This document shows, in pieces, positions 10,139-20,578 of a stretch of DNA of 64,000 bases. Numbering within the stretch: the first letter of the stretch is position 1; every line of letters starts with the position of its first letter. Location of the stretch: assembly GCF_021730435.1 (NCBI RefSeq), contig NZ_JABWGX010000008.1, positions 62,001 through 126,000 of the forward strand, read 5' to 3'. The translations under genes and the position numbers were made by a program. The stretch is from Xanthobacter agilis (GTDB taxonomy: Bacteria; Pseudomonadota; Alphaproteobacteria; Rhizobiales; Xanthobacteraceae). Under the pieces are notes generated by a model. That model did not search any database. It was not told where the DNA came from and saw only the letters and a program-made list of their open reading frames with translations.

Positions 10139-10855
10139 ATGAAGATCACCTGGTTCGGCCACGCGGCTTTCCGGCTCGATTTCGCGGGCAAGGGCGTGCT
10201 CATCGATCCCTTCTACACCGGCAATCCGAGCTTCAATTTCGGCGTGGAGAACGCCACGCGCGGGGCGACGCACATTCTGCTGACCCATGGTCATTCGGAC
10301 CATATCGGCGACACCATTTCCATCGTCGAGGACGCGGCGGATGCCGGCACCGAGATCCCCGTGGTGACCAATCCCGAGGTGTGCGCCTTCCTCGCCGCCA
10401 ACGGCTGCGGCGGCACCAACGTGATGATGAACACCGGCGGCACCGTGGACCTGGGCGGATTCACCGTAACCATGGCGCGGGCGGACCATTCCTCGGGCGG
10501 ACCCGGATCGCCGTCCGAATATCTGGGCAATCCCACCGGCCTGATCGTGAAGGCGCCCGGCGAGCCCACCGTGTGGCACATGGGCGACACCGACATCTAT
10601 TCGGACATGGCCCTGATGTGCGAGATCCATCAGCCGAAGGTGGTTATCCTGCCCATCGGCGACCGCTTCACCATGGGGCCGGAGGTCGCCGCGCTGGCGG
10701 TGAAGCGCTTCCTGCCGGGGGTCGAAGTGGTGGTGCCCTGCCATTACGGCACCTTCCCCATCCTGGTGCAGGACCCCTCGGCGTTCGTGGCGGCGCTGGA
10801 AAACCACCCGGTGAAGGTGGTGGTGCCGGCGAGCGGCGATACCTTCGAGGTCTGA
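10139..10855 (+). CDS. UPF0173 family metal-dependent hydrolase
   Basis: Metallo-beta-lactamase-fold hydrolase of 238 aa, the usual length for UPF0173. The metal-binding HxHxDH reads [10 protein letters not shown], with [10 protein letters not shown] and the late PCHYGTFP histidine completing the dinuclear site. The N-terminus [11 protein letters not shown] is characteristic. The physiological substrate of this family is not established. A single gene between ruvX and recQ, on the plus strand. Confidence 0.94.
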   Translation: MKITWFGHAAFRLDFAGKGVLIDPFYTGNPSFNFGVENATRGATHILLTHGHSDHIGDTISIVEDAADAGTEIPVVTNPEVCAFLAANGCGGTNVMMNTGGTVDLGGFTVTMARADHSSGGPGSPSEYLGNPTGLIVKAPGEPTVWHMGDTDIYSDMALMCEIHQPKVVILPIGDRFTMGPEVAALAVKRFLPGVEVVVPCHYGTFPILVQDPSAFVAALENHPVKVVVPASGDTFEV

Positions 10856-10937
10856 GCGCGATCCGCCGGCCGTCCGTGAATGGAGGGCCGGCGCCCGCGC
10901 CCATTGCGCGACTCGGCGCGGGGCCTATAACTCGGCC

Positions 10938-12782
10938 ATGGCCAAGTCTCAGAAGTCTTCGCCCGACGCGACGCCGCCCGAGCCGCTCCACGTCCTGCGT
11001 CAGGTGTTCGGCTACGACGCCTTTCGCGGACCCCAGCGGGAGATCGTGGAACACGTCGTGTCCGGTGGTGATGCGCTGGTGCTGATGCCCACCGGCGGCG
11101 GCAAATCCCTGTGCTATCAGGTGCCTGCGCTGGTGCGGCCGGGTACGGGCATCGTCGTTTCGCCCCTGATCGCGCTGATGCACGACCAGGTTCAGGCGTT
11201 GCGCCAGCTTGGCGTGAGGGCGGCGGCGCTCAACTCCACCCTTGCGCCCGCCGAGGCGCGGCAGGTGGAACGCGATCTGGCCAATGGCGAGCTGGACCTC
11301 GTCTATGTGGCGCCCGAGCGGCTCTTGACCGACTCGTTCCTGAACCTGTTGGCCGGCGCCCACATCGCGCTGTTCGCCATCGACGAGGCCCATTGCGTGT
11401 CCCAATGGGGGCACGATTTCCGGCCCGAATACCGGCAACTGACGGTTCTGCATGAGCGGTTTCCCGGCGTGCCGCGCGTTGCGCTCACCGCCACCGCCGA
11501 TGTGCCGACCCGGCGGGAGATCGTGGAACGGCTGGCGCTGGAAGAGGGGCGGGTGTTCCTGTCCTCCTTCGACCGGCCGAACATTCGCTATCGCATCGTG
11601 CCCAAGAGCAATCCGAAGGCCCAGCTCCACACCTTCCTGAAGGAGCACGAGGGCGAGGCCGGTGTCATCTATTGCATGAGCCGCGCCAAGGTGGAGGCCA
11701 CCGCCGAGATGCTGGCGACCCAGGGCCTCAACGCCTTGCCCTACCATGCGGGCCTCGACGCGGCCACGCGCGCCCGCCACCAGGATCGATTCCTCAAAGA
11801 GGAAGGCGTGGTGATGGTGGCCACGGTGGCGTTCGGCATGGGCATCGACAAGCCGGATGTGCGGTTCGTGGTGCATCTCGATCTGCCGAAAAGCATCGAG
11901 GCCTATTACCAGGAGACCGGCCGCGCCGGCCGCGACGGCCTGCCGTCCGAGGCGCTGCTGCTCTACGGCGTCGAGGATGTGGCCAAGCTCATTCAGTTCG
12001 TCTCGTCCTCCGATGCGCCCGAGGCGCGCAAGTTCGTGGAACGGCAGAAGCTCGACGCGCTGCTGGGCCTCGCGGAGACCGCGCAATGCCGGCGGCAGGT
12101 GCTGCTCGCCTATTTCGGGGAGACGCTGGCCGAGCCCTGCGGCAATTGCGACACCTGCCTTGATCCGCCCAAGACCTTCGACGGCACGCAGGCGGCGCAG
12201 AAGCTTCTCTCCTGCGTCTATCGCACCGGCGAGCGGTTCGGCGCGGGCCACGTCATCGATGTGCTGCTCGGTCAGGCGAATGAGAAGGTGCTGAAGTTCG
12301 GCCACGACCAGATCAGCACTTTCGGCATCGGCAAGGAATTCCCGCGCGACGAATGGCGGGCCATCGTGCGGCAGCTGGTGGCCATGGACCTTTTGGCGGT
12401 GGACGTGGAGGGGCACGGCGCCCTGACCCTCACCGGAAAATGCCGGCCGGTGCTGCGCGGTGCCGAACGGGTGGAGCTGAAGGCGGACGTGCGCGCCAAG
12501 GCGGCTCGCGCCGCCCGCGCCACCGCCGGACAACGTCCGCCGCGGGCGGCGCTGTCCGATCCCGGCGATGAAAGCCTGTTCCAGCGTCTGAAGACGCTGC
12601 GGCTGGAGCTGGCACGGGCCCAGGGGGTGCCGCCTTATGTCATTTTCCACGACACGACGCTGATGGAGATTGCCCGCGCGCGCCCCCATTCAATGGGGGA
12701 TTTCGGCGCCATTTCCGGGGTCGGCGAGGCCAAGCTCTCGCGCTATGGCGCGCAATTCCTCCAGGTGGTGCGGGAGGGGTGA
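10938..12782 (+). CDS. recQ: ATP-dependent DNA helicase RecQ
   Basis: 3'-5' DNA helicase acting in recombination and replication-fork repair. The 614-aa protein has the full domain order. The SF2 helicase core has Walker [12 protein letters not shown], the [20 protein letters not shown] box, [10 protein letters not shown] and [11 protein letters not shown] RecQ-C-terminal zinc-binding segment follows ([12 protein letters not shown]...CGNCDTC, four cysteines), then winged-helix, and a C-terminal HRDC domain (last ~75 residues, [17 protein letters not shown]). Complete and canonical. Confidence 0.98.
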   Translation: MAKSQKSSPDATPPEPLHVLRQVFGYDAFRGPQREIVEHVVSGGDALVLMPTGGGKSLCYQVPALVRPGTGIVVSPLIALMHDQVQALRQLGVRAAALNSTLAPAEARQVERDLANGELDLVYVAPERLLTDSFLNLLAGAHIALFAIDEAHCVSQWGHDFRPEYRQLTVLHERFPGVPRVALTATADVPTRREIVERLALEEGRVFLSSFDRPNIRYRIVPKSNPKAQLHTFLKEHEGEAGVIYCMSRAKVEATAEMLATQGLNALPYHAGLDAATRARHQDRFLKEEGVVMVATVAFGMGIDKPDVRFVVHLDLPKSIEAYYQETGRAGRDGLPSEALLLYGVEDVAKLIQFVSSSDAPEARKFVERQKLDALLGLAETAQCRRQVLLAYFGETLAEPCGNCDTCLDPPKTFDGTQAAQKLLSCVYRTGERFGAGHVIDVLLGQANEKVLKFGHDQISTFGIGKEFPRDEWRAIVRQLVAMDLLAVDVEGHGALTLTGKCRPVLRGAERVELKADVRAKAARAARATAGQRPPRAALSDPGDESLFQRLKTLRLELARAQGVPPYVIFHDTTLMEIARARPHSMGDFGAISGVGEAKLSRYGAQFLQVVREG

Positions 12783-12996
12783 GATCATTCCGCCGACAGC
12801 CGTGAGGCGATGGGCGCTTTCGCGCGTGACGAGGGCTCCCAAGGCCTCGCGGACGAGGGCGGATGTCTCGTTTCAGGCCGGTCAGTGCCTGGGGATCATG
12901 CCGTAATGGACAGCCCGAATGGACGGCTCATGCGTAGAGTCGTTGCGTGTGCGCCGGCCCCCTTGCTATAGCGGCCTCAGCTTTTGGGAGCGTTAC

Positions 12997-13280
12997 ATGT
13001 CCGTCGATCAGGCGACCGTCCGCCGGGTGGCCCATCTTGCGCGCATCGCGGTGCGCGACGAGGAGCTTGGCCACCTTCAGAATGAACTCAACGCCATGCT
13101 TGATTTCGTGGAGCAACTGGCGGATCTCGACGTGTCCGGCGTGGAGCCGCTGACCGGCGTGGTGCCCATGCAACTCCCCATGCGCGAGGACGTGGTCACC
13201 GACGGCAATTGTCCCGACAAGGTGCTCGCCAACGCGCCCGATACCGAAGGCGGCTTCTTCACCGTGCCGAAGGTGGTGGA

Positions 13281-13284
<4 letters not shown>
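12997..13284 (+). CDS. gatC: Aspartyl/glutamyl-tRNA amidotransferase subunit C
   Basis: Small stabilising subunit (95 aa) of the GatCAB complex that converts Asp-tRNA(Asn) or Glu-tRNA(Gln) to the amide form. [19 protein letters not shown] and the C-terminal [22 protein letters not shown] are family hallmarks. Start at 12997 matches the conserved N-terminus. Its TGA overlaps the gatA ATG (ATGA), so translation is coupled. No gatB follows in this window. Confidence 0.97.
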
Positions 13285-14749
<1,465 letters not shown>

Positions 14750-14765
<16 letters not shown>

Positions 14766-15043
14766 ACGCGGCCCCGCCGGCCCTCAAGGCGGCGCGGGCG
14801 CGCATCGACGAGATCGATGCGCGCCTCATCGCGCTTCTGGTCGAGCGCTTCGGCGTGGTGGAGGGCGTGGTGGATATCAAGCGCGCCGCGGGCATTCCCG
14901 CGCTGCTCCAGGACCGGATCGACGAGGTGCTGGAGCGGGTGGAAAGCCTGGGCCGGGCGGAGGGCTTGCCTGAGGGGGTGGCGACCGCGCTCTGGCGGGT
15001 GCTGATCGCCGAAACCATCGAATACGAGAATCGCCACCTTTAG
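14750..15043 (+). CDS. Chorismate mutase (AroQ type)
   Basis: All-helical AroQ-class chorismate mutase (97 aa) converting chorismate to prephenate for Phe/Tyr synthesis. The first helix [19 protein letters not shown] carries the conserved arginine and D-x-L-I pattern; [11 protein letters not shown] and the C-terminal [14 protein letters not shown] complete the active site. It starts with GTG (14750, or the adjacent GTG at 14753) inside the gatA 3' end, giving a 16-base overlap. No fused prephenate dehydratase domain. Confidence 0.9.
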
Positions 15044-15444
15044 AGCCTGTTCAAGTGAATGGATTCCGGCCCGCGTGAAGAAAATACGTCCATGCAAAAG
15101 CTTGGCGCGGATGTCGTGAGCCGCGACGAACGGAAAACGTTCAAGAACCTTCTCAAGTCATGTGGCGCCCCATCGCATCGCGGGCGCACCCGGCCCTGAA
15201 CCCCAGCGCTGGATATTACCACCTGGGCTTGCGTGCCGCGCGGAGAGGGGTGGCGATTTGTGCGCTGCAACATTGCGAATCCATCCTGTATCGTCCGTGC
15301 GCATGCATGTGGGCAAGCATCACGTGGACAAGCATCAGGACGGAGCGCGGCGGATGCAGACGGTGGTCACAATCATGCTGATCGGCGCCGTCATGATGGT
15401 GGCGATCGCGGCGCTCGACCGGCCACAGAGCTGACGACGACGCC
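15044..15444. other. Intergenic region between chorismate mutase and the mxa operon end
   Basis: About 400 bases between a plus-strand gene and the 3' end of the minus-strand mxa operon. No good terminator with a T tract was found for either side. The motif TTCAAG recurs (near 15049, 15139) and TCTCAAG near 15152. A small plus-strand ORF encoding a His-rich, single-span peptide is listed separately at 15303-15434. Confidence 0.4.
15303..15434 (+). CDS. Possible small His-rich single-span membrane peptide
   Basis: Tentative 43-aa ORF beginning MHVGKHHVDKHQDG (four His in the first 14 residues) followed by one hydrophobic segment VVTIMLIGAVMMVAIAAL and a short polar tail. ATG at 15354 would give only the 26-residue membrane segment. 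No clear ribosome site. The hydrophobic run with Met/Ile/Val is unlike the Arg/Pro-rich translations of chance frames in this GC-rich DNA, which is the main argument for it. Confidence 0.3.
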   Translation: MHVGKHHVDKHQDGARRMQTVVTIMLIGAVMMVAIAALDRPQS

Positions 15445-16392
15445 TCAGGGCAGGAGAGTCAGGCTGCGGGGGCCTTTGCATACGCCGATCCGCGCCGCGA
15501 CCTGCAGGGCGTCAAGGTCCACCACCAGCACCTGATCGGAGAACCAGTCGGCCACATAGGCGCGCGGGTGGGACGGATCGACGGCCACCCCTTCCGGCGA
15601 GCCCCCGACGCGCAGGGTGCGGATGGGGCGGGACGCGCCGGCGGCAACGAGGCTCAAGGTGCCCGATTGCTGGTTCGCCACCAGCACCTCCCCCGTCCTC
15701 GACAGGCTGGCCGCTCCATAGGGCATCTTGCCGACCGCAAGCCGGGTGACCGCGTGGCTGTCCTTGTCGATCTCCGCCAGATCACCGCTGCGCACGTTCA
15801 CCACGCGCAGGGTGCGCCGATCGCCACTGGTGTCGAAACTATACGGGCCTTCGCCGACCGGCACCGTCGCCACGCGCGTGAAGGTCTCAAGGTCGATGAT
15901 GCTGACGGCCCCCGCCTCCCGGTCGGCGCTGTAGAGTTCCCGCCGCGCCGGGTCGAGCGCGAGCCCGGCGGGCGACCGGCCCACGGCGACCGATCCGGTT
16001 TCAGCAAGCGAGGCGGCGTCGAGCCGGCGCACGCGGTCCGCACTCCAGTCCCCCACATAGAGCGTGCGGCCATCCGGGTCGGCCACGATGCCGAACGGCT
16101 GGCCGCCGATCGCGGCGGAGGTGATGAGGGCACTCCGCGCGAGGTCGACGCGGGTCAACAGCCCGGCGTCGGGATGGGTGATAAAGGCGCTTGCGCGGTC
16201 CGGGGAGAGAGCGAGGGCTGCGGGTGCCTTGGGCAGCTTGAGCTGGCGGGTCGTGGTGAAATGCTGGGTCTCCACCCCTCGCAGCTCGGCGCCGCTCTGG
16301 CACACCACCAGCAGCTCGGACGCGCTCGCCGCCCCGGCGGCGAGCATGAACAGGAGCGCCGTGACGATCCGCAACGCGCGGCGGCGTTTCAT
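15445..16392 (-). CDS. YVTN/YncE-type periplasmic beta-propeller, last gene of mxa operon
   Basis: 315-aa protein with a signal peptide (residues 1-25, ending ASA) and about seven repeats of the form PxGLAxDPxxxxLYVADxxxxxVxxxD, e.g. GQPFGIVADPDGRTLYVGD and GSPEGVAVDPSHPRAYVADW. This is a seven-bladed propeller of the YncE/YVTN class. Its ATG overlaps the mxaD stop by four bases, so it is co-translated with the methanol dehydrogenase assembly genes. Propellers of this kind recur near PQQ-dependent dehydrogenases, but a specific job in methanol oxidation is inference. I do not match it to the named mxaE/H/B genes. Confidence 0.8.
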   Translation of the reverse strand: MKRRRALRIVTALLFMLAAGAASASELLVVCQSGAELRGVETQHFTTTRQLKLPKAPAALALSPDRASAFITHPDAGLLTRVDLARSALITSAAIGGQPFGIVADPDGRTLYVGDWSADRVRRLDAASLAETGSVAVGRSPAGLALDPARRELYSADREAGAVSIIDLETFTRVATVPVGEGPYSFDTSGDRRTLRVVNVRSGDLAEIDKDSHAVTRLAVGKMPYGAASLSRTGEVLVANQQSGTLSLVAAGASRPIRTLRVGGSPEGVAVDPSHPRAYVADWFSDQVLVVDLDALQVAARIGVCKGPRSLTLLP

Positions 16393-16961
16393 TGCCCCAC
16401 CGGGGCCTTGCCGTCCACGGGCTGGCCTTCGGCCTTGGCCTTGAGGCCCTTCAGGCCATCCTCGAAGAATACGGTCATGGCTGAGGTGGCGGCCTCGTCA
16501 TTGAGTTCGTCGGGCGGGAAATTGCCGGTGTCGCCACGATAGAGGCGGGCGGCCCACTCCACCTTGCTCTTGCCGCCGCCGGCGTCGTCGACCGTGATGG
16601 TGGCGGTGTAGAAACTCACCGGGAAGGCTTCGACATTTTCCTTCGACAGACGATAGGCCATGCGGTGGCCCGCCGGGTCGATCTCGTCGAGCCCGTCGGT
16701 GATCTCGCCTTTCTCCAGAACCAGCACGCGTTCGGCGCCCGGCCCGTTGCCGGTGGCCTGCGCCGACTTGACGTCCGGGTGCCAGCCGGCGATGGCGCCG
16801 AAATCCGCCACCAGCTTCCACACTGCCTCCGGCGGCGCCGCGATCACCACTTCGGCTTCCGCTTTCTGGGGCGTCGGGCCATGGGCCAGGGCCGGGCTGC
16901 TTGCGAGAGCGCAGGCGATGGCACCGCAGATCGCGAGGCGGCGAGAGAGGGGCAGGGTCAT
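16389..16961 (-). CDS. mxaD: MxaD, SRPBCC-fold methanol oxidation protein
   Basis: Periplasmic SRPBCC (START-like) protein of 190 aa with signal peptide (cleavage after ALA-HG). The fold is seen in EVVIAAPPEAVWKLVADFGAIAGWHPDVKSA and the later VEWAARLYRGD strand. MxaD in Methylobacterium and Paracoccus enhances electron transfer between methanol dehydrogenase and cytochrome cL. The gene sits between mxaL and the propeller gene with four-base overlaps on both sides, matching the canonical mxa order. Confidence 0.93.
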   Translation of the reverse strand: MTLPLSRRLAICGAIACALASSPALAHGPTPQKAEAEVVIAAPPEAVWKLVADFGAIAGWHPDVKSAQATGNGPGAERVLVLEKGEITDGLDEIDPAGHRMAYRLSKENVEAFPVSFYTATITVDDAGGGKSKVEWAARLYRGDTGNFPPDELNDEAATSAMTVFFEDGLKGLKAKAEGQPVDGKAPVGQ

Positions 16962-17956
16962 GGCGTGGCAATCCTCTTGTATCGGACCGAACGGATGAGT
17001 GGGGCGGCGTAGAGGCCGACGAGAAGCAGCAAGGCGAGCGCGGCCGGCACAGGGGCCGTATCCCGGTGGCCGGGCACCGGGCGGGGACGGGCGGCGGCGG
17101 CCACCGCGCCCTCCAGTGGTGTCGAAGTGAGCGCGGCGTAGGACAGGCCGGGACGGGCTGCCAGGGCTTCCAGGTGCTCGGTCCGGACGGCGCTCATATG
17201 CTCCTCGCCCCCGGAGAGTTCGGCCCCCCAGGGGGCATTGCGGGGATGCCAGCCTTCCCGTGCCTCGGCCCCTTCCGGCGGCGGTCCGCTCCGGTTTTCC
17301 TGAGGCACGTCGGTGGGGCCATAAAAGCCCACCTCGCGGCCGAAGGTGTCGAAGCGGGGGATGGGCACCGGCGTCGCGCCTCCCACCCCGACGATAAGCC
17401 CGCGTACCTTACCCATCTCGCCGGTAAAGGGCGGGATCCCGGAGCGGGGCAGGGGCGGGGCCTCCTGTCCGTCAGTGAGGAAGATGAGGTCGGCGTTAAG
17501 ACCGGCCGCCAGATTGACGGCGGAATAGAGCCCTTGCGCCACATAGCTGTCCCCCTCCCAGGCCATGCGCCAGTCGAGGGCGGAGATGGCGCCGTCGAGG
17601 GGCGCGAAGTCGGCGCAGGTGTCGATGGGCTCGAACAAAAGGAAACTGCGGCGCTCGGTGAAGATGCCGAGCCCGAGCTGCGACCCGCACGGCAATTGTG
17701 CGGCGAGGGTGCGCAGGGCGGACTTGGCGGCCTCCAGACGCGAGAGCGGGCGGCCGCCGTGGTCATAATCGCGGACGTTCATGGAGCCGGTCACGTCCAC
17801 GATCGCGAGTAGGCGATAGGCCTCGTTCCGGCTTTGCAGGCGCGGCGCGAGAATCGCCGCGATCGCAAGCACAAAGGCCATGGCCAGCACGACGGCGCGC
17901 GCGTCCGGACGATGGGGCAGGGTCCAACGTGCCATGGTCCAACGCGCCTTGGTCAT
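16958..17956 (-). CDS. mxaL: MxaL, von Willebrand A-domain protein
   Basis: 332-aa protein with an N-terminal anchor (residues ~22-42) and a C-terminal membrane segment (VPAALALLLLVGLYAAPLI), so the VWA domain faces the periplasm. The metal-ion-dependent adhesion motif reads IVDVTGSMNVRD (DxTxS variant), followed by TDGQEAP. In the mxa system MxaA, C, K, L are required for calcium insertion/maturation of the dehydrogenase. Start MTKARWTMARW at 17956 overlaps the mxaK stop by four bases; the longer in-frame extension lies within mxaK and is not used. Confidence 0.93.
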   Translation of the reverse strand: MTKARWTMARWTLPHRPDARAVVLAMAFVLAIAAILAPRLQSRNEAYRLLAIVDVTGSMNVRDYDHGGRPLSRLEAAKSALRTLAAQLPCGSQLGLGIFTERRSFLLFEPIDTCADFAPLDGAISALDWRMAWEGDSYVAQGLYSAVNLAAGLNADLIFLTDGQEAPPLPRSGIPPFTGEMGKVRGLIVGVGGATPVPIPRFDTFGREVGFYGPTDVPQENRSGPPPEGAEAREGWHPRNAPWGAELSGGEEHMSAVRTEHLEALAARPGLSYAALTSTPLEGAVAAAARPRPVPGHRDTAPVPAALALLLLVGLYAAPLIRSVRYKRIATP

Positions 17957-18558
17957 GGCAGCCCCTTGGGCAGGCCGGGGAGATCGGTCCACACGCGCTT
18001 GGGCGCCTGCTTGGGGTCGTCCTTGGGGTCGCGGTCGATCTCGGGGAAGTCGCGCACCAGGCGCTGGGCGACGTCGAGATTGTATTTGGCGTTCCAGAAT
18101 CCGGGCTCGCGGGTCAAGGCGGCGCGATAGGCCGCCTTGGCGAGCCGGACCTCGGGTACCGCCGGATCGATCTGGCTCCGCTCCAGATGGTCGATGGCGC
18201 GGGCGAGGCGGGCGTTGCCCATGTCGTACAGGCCGGCGACGGCGATGTCGGCGTCGCCCTTGCGCGCCAGCAGATCGACCAGGGGCTGGGCTTCGTCGAG
18301 CCGGTCCCGGACCATGAGGAAATGGGCGCGCGCCAGCAGCACGCGCGCCGGCGCGTCCGCCGTCACGGGGGCGTCGCGTCCGCCGGCGAGGGCGGCGATG
18401 GTGGCGTTGTCGCGCATGTGGGCGCCGATCCGCAGGCTCTCCACCATGAGGGCCGCCAGGGCGCCGAGGGTCACCAGCGCGAGCGCCAGGCGCAGAATGC
18501 GCCGGCCCAGCCAGCGCCTGCGTGCTGGGTCCAGCGATACAGAGGGGGGCAAGGTCAT
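17953..18558 (-). CDS. mxaK: MxaK, methanol oxidation accessory protein
   Basis: 201-aa protein with one N-terminal membrane segment (RRILRLALALVTLGALAALMVESL) and a helical, TPR-like soluble part (RAHFLMVRDRLDEAQPLVDLLARKG, KAAYRAALTREPGFWNAKYNLDVAQRL). It corresponds by position and architecture to MxaK, needed for active, calcium-loaded methanol dehydrogenase. Four-base overlaps with mxaC upstream and mxaL downstream. Identification rests mostly on synteny, because the family diverges fast. Confidence 0.9.
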   Translation of the reverse strand: MTLPPSVSLDPARRRWLGRRILRLALALVTLGALAALMVESLRIGAHMRDNATIAALAGGRDAPVTADAPARVLLARAHFLMVRDRLDEAQPLVDLLARKGDADIAVAGLYDMGNARLARAIDHLERSQIDPAVPEVRLAKAAYRAALTREPGFWNAKYNLDVAQRLVRDFPEIDRDPKDDPKQAPKRVWTDLPGLPKGLP

Positions 18559-19622
18559 GCGGCCCTCCTGGTGACATCGGGAGAGCTTTCGGCTTGCTTC
18601 GTCCGGACCTGGGGCGGGCGCGCGTCGAGCTGGCGCTCGGCCCATTTGGCGGCGGTCAGCAGCGCGAGAGCGGCGGCGGCCAGGGCATAGCAGAGGCGAT
18701 CGAGGTCGCGGCGGGCCACCCGCTCCGTGTAGAGCATGGGCGCGCGCTCCTGCCGGTCGATCTCGGCGATGGCCTGCGCCACCGCCTGCGGGCTGCCGGC
18801 CTCGAAGGCGCGATAGGGCACGCCGAGGCTCGACAGGAAGATGTTCAGATGCCGCTCCGGCATCACCTGGGGAATGTCGTCTCCGGGCGCCTCGGGCTTG
18901 TCGAAGATGCCGCGGGCGCCGGCGGTGCGCAGGAACAGCCAGTAGAGCCGCACCGGCCGTCGCTTCAGCCCGTCGCGCAGGGCCGCCTGCACCCGTGGAT
19001 CGATGAGGGCGGCGCCGTCGGACACCAGCAGCACCGCGCCGCCGGCCGTGGCGGTGTCATTGTCGGTGTCGAACGCCTCCAGGGCCAAGGCGAGTCCGCG
19101 CCCCACGTCGGTGAGGGCGAGCCCGGGCCGGTCAATGGCCGCGACCGCGGCGGCGACCGCGTCGTGATGGTCGGTCAGCGGCAGGACCGGCATGGGCGAG
19201 GTGGAGAAAGCGGCCACGCCTATGCGGTCACGCGGGCGATGGGCGAGAAAATCCATCAGCAGGCGCTTGGCGGCGGCGGATTTGGATTCTTCCCCCTGTC
19301 CCGGCTGGCGGTTGGCGAAGGTGTTGTCCATGCTCGCGGAGCGGTCGAACAGCAGCATCAGATGGGCGCCGTTGCCCAGGCGGGCGACGCTCTGGGCCTG
19401 CAGATGGAGGCCGGCGAGACCGAGCACCAGCGCGTAGATGGCGAGCAGGCCGGCGATTTTCAGCCCGACGCTGAGCGCCATGGACAGGCCGTCGGCCGGC
19501 GCAAGGGCCAAGGCCGGCACGCCGGTGCCGCGCAGCGGGCTTGCCACGAGCGGCAGGAGGCCGAGCACCAGCAGCAGCAACACCAGGGGGTGATCGACGC
19601 TCAGGTCGGGTCCGGGGATCAT
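18555..19622 (-). CDS. mxaC: MxaC, von Willebrand A-domain protein
   Basis: 355 aa. Two N-terminal hydrophobic segments (HPLVLLLLVLGLLPLVASPL and LKIAGLLAIYALVLGLAGL) precede a VWA domain with MIDAS motif MLLFDRSASMD, LTDVGRGLALALEAF and VLLVSDGAALIDP. A final hydrophobic helix (LCYALAAAALALLTAAKW) anchors the C-terminus. It acts with MxaA/K/L in calcium insertion. Coupled by overlaps to mxaA and mxaK. Confidence 0.93.
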   Translation of the reverse strand: MIPGPDLSVDHPLVLLLLVLGLLPLVASPLRGTGVPALALAPADGLSMALSVGLKIAGLLAIYALVLGLAGLHLQAQSVARLGNGAHLMLLFDRSASMDNTFANRQPGQGEESKSAAAKRLLMDFLAHRPRDRIGVAAFSTSPMPVLPLTDHHDAVAAAVAAIDRPGLALTDVGRGLALALEAFDTDNDTATAGGAVLLVSDGAALIDPRVQAALRDGLKRRPVRLYWLFLRTAGARGIFDKPEAPGDDIPQVMPERHLNIFLSSLGVPYRAFEAGSPQAVAQAIAEIDRQERAPMLYTERVARRDLDRLCYALAAAALALLTAAKWAERQLDARPPQVRTKQAESSPDVTRRAA

Positions 19623-20578
19623 GACGCCGCCTCTTCCAGAGCCGGCGCGGCGGCGGGGCCTCGATCGCGCGCCTCGGTCCGGGCAAGGCGGGCGGCGATG
19701 GCGACCACCTCCGCCGGTGGAAGCTGGACCATGGCCAACTCTGCTCCCGCTCCGAAGAACGCGGTGCGCGAGGCCGCGAAGAGGCGGGCGATGTCACTCT
19801 CCCGTTCCGCGAAGCGCGGGGACTGGCGCACGAAGGCGCCGATGTCCTCGGCCAGCAGCCGGCGGCCGGAGGTCGCGTCGAACCCACGGTGAAGGCTGAG
19901 GAGGGCCGCGCGATAGGCCTCGGGTGTTCCGGGATCGCCTTGGCGGCGCAGCGCGCGTGCCGCGGCCGCGAACGGCCGTGGATGGCGCGCGAACGGCCGC
20001 CATCCCGATGCGAGTGCGAACCCGAACGCGCCAAAGCCGGCCATGGCGGCGGCAAGCCCGGCGCGCCGCCATTCTCCGCCCAGGGGGAACGGGCGAGGCG
20101 CGATATCCGGCTGCAGTGCCATGGGGTTGCCGCCCTGGCTGGCCACCAGTTCACGCAGGGGGGTGGTGACGAATGCGAACGCGGGCACCGTCAGCGTGCG
20201 GCGGGCGTCGCCCTGGCGGATGGTCAGCGGCCATGCGGGGATTTCGAGGGTGCGCGGTTCGAGCGGGCTGAAGAAGGTTTGGTAGGTCAGGCTCAGCCGC
20301 AGGTGTCCGGCGGCGTCGGGCGTGAGCTCGGTCGCCACGAGGTTCAGCCAGCTCGACACCTTGCGCGGCTGCGGCAGGCTGGCGGGGTCGATCTGCGCGC
20401 CGGGGTCGAGGGTGATGACGGCTTCAAGGGTTAAAGTGTCGCCGATCACATAGCCGAAGGCGCGCGGCGCTTTGAGCGCGATGCTGTCGGCCCGCGCGAC
20501 CGGCGACGCGAGGGCAAGAAGCGCAGCGAGCGCGGCGGCCTCAGCGGCGCGCGAGATGATCGAGCAGCGCATCGGCAT
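19619..20578 (-). CDS. mxaA: MxaA, methanol dehydrogenase maturation protein
   Basis: 319-aa protein: signal peptide (AALAALLALASPVARA-DS), a beta-rich periplasmic domain (residues ~30-170), a transmembrane helix (RAGLAAAMAGFGAFGFALASGW) and a cytoplasmic helical C-terminus (YRAALLSLHRGFDATSGRRLLAEDI). This is the MxaA layout. Start MPMRCSIISR at 20578 places the signal peptide at the N-terminus and overlaps mxaS by 38 bases. A longer in-frame extension inside mxaS is unlikely. Confidence 0.92.
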   Translation of the reverse strand: MPMRCSIISRAAEAAALAALLALASPVARADSIALKAPRAFGYVIGDTLTLEAVITLDPGAQIDPASLPQPRKVSSWLNLVATELTPDAAGHLRLSLTYQTFFSPLEPRTLEIPAWPLTIRQGDARRTLTVPAFAFVTTPLRELVASQGGNPMALQPDIAPRPFPLGGEWRRAGLAAAMAGFGAFGFALASGWRPFARHPRPFAAAARALRRQGDPGTPEAYRAALLSLHRGFDATSGRRLLAEDIGAFVRQSPRFAERESDIARLFAASRTAFFGAGAELAMVQLPPAEVVAIAARLARTEARDRGPAAAPALEEAAS

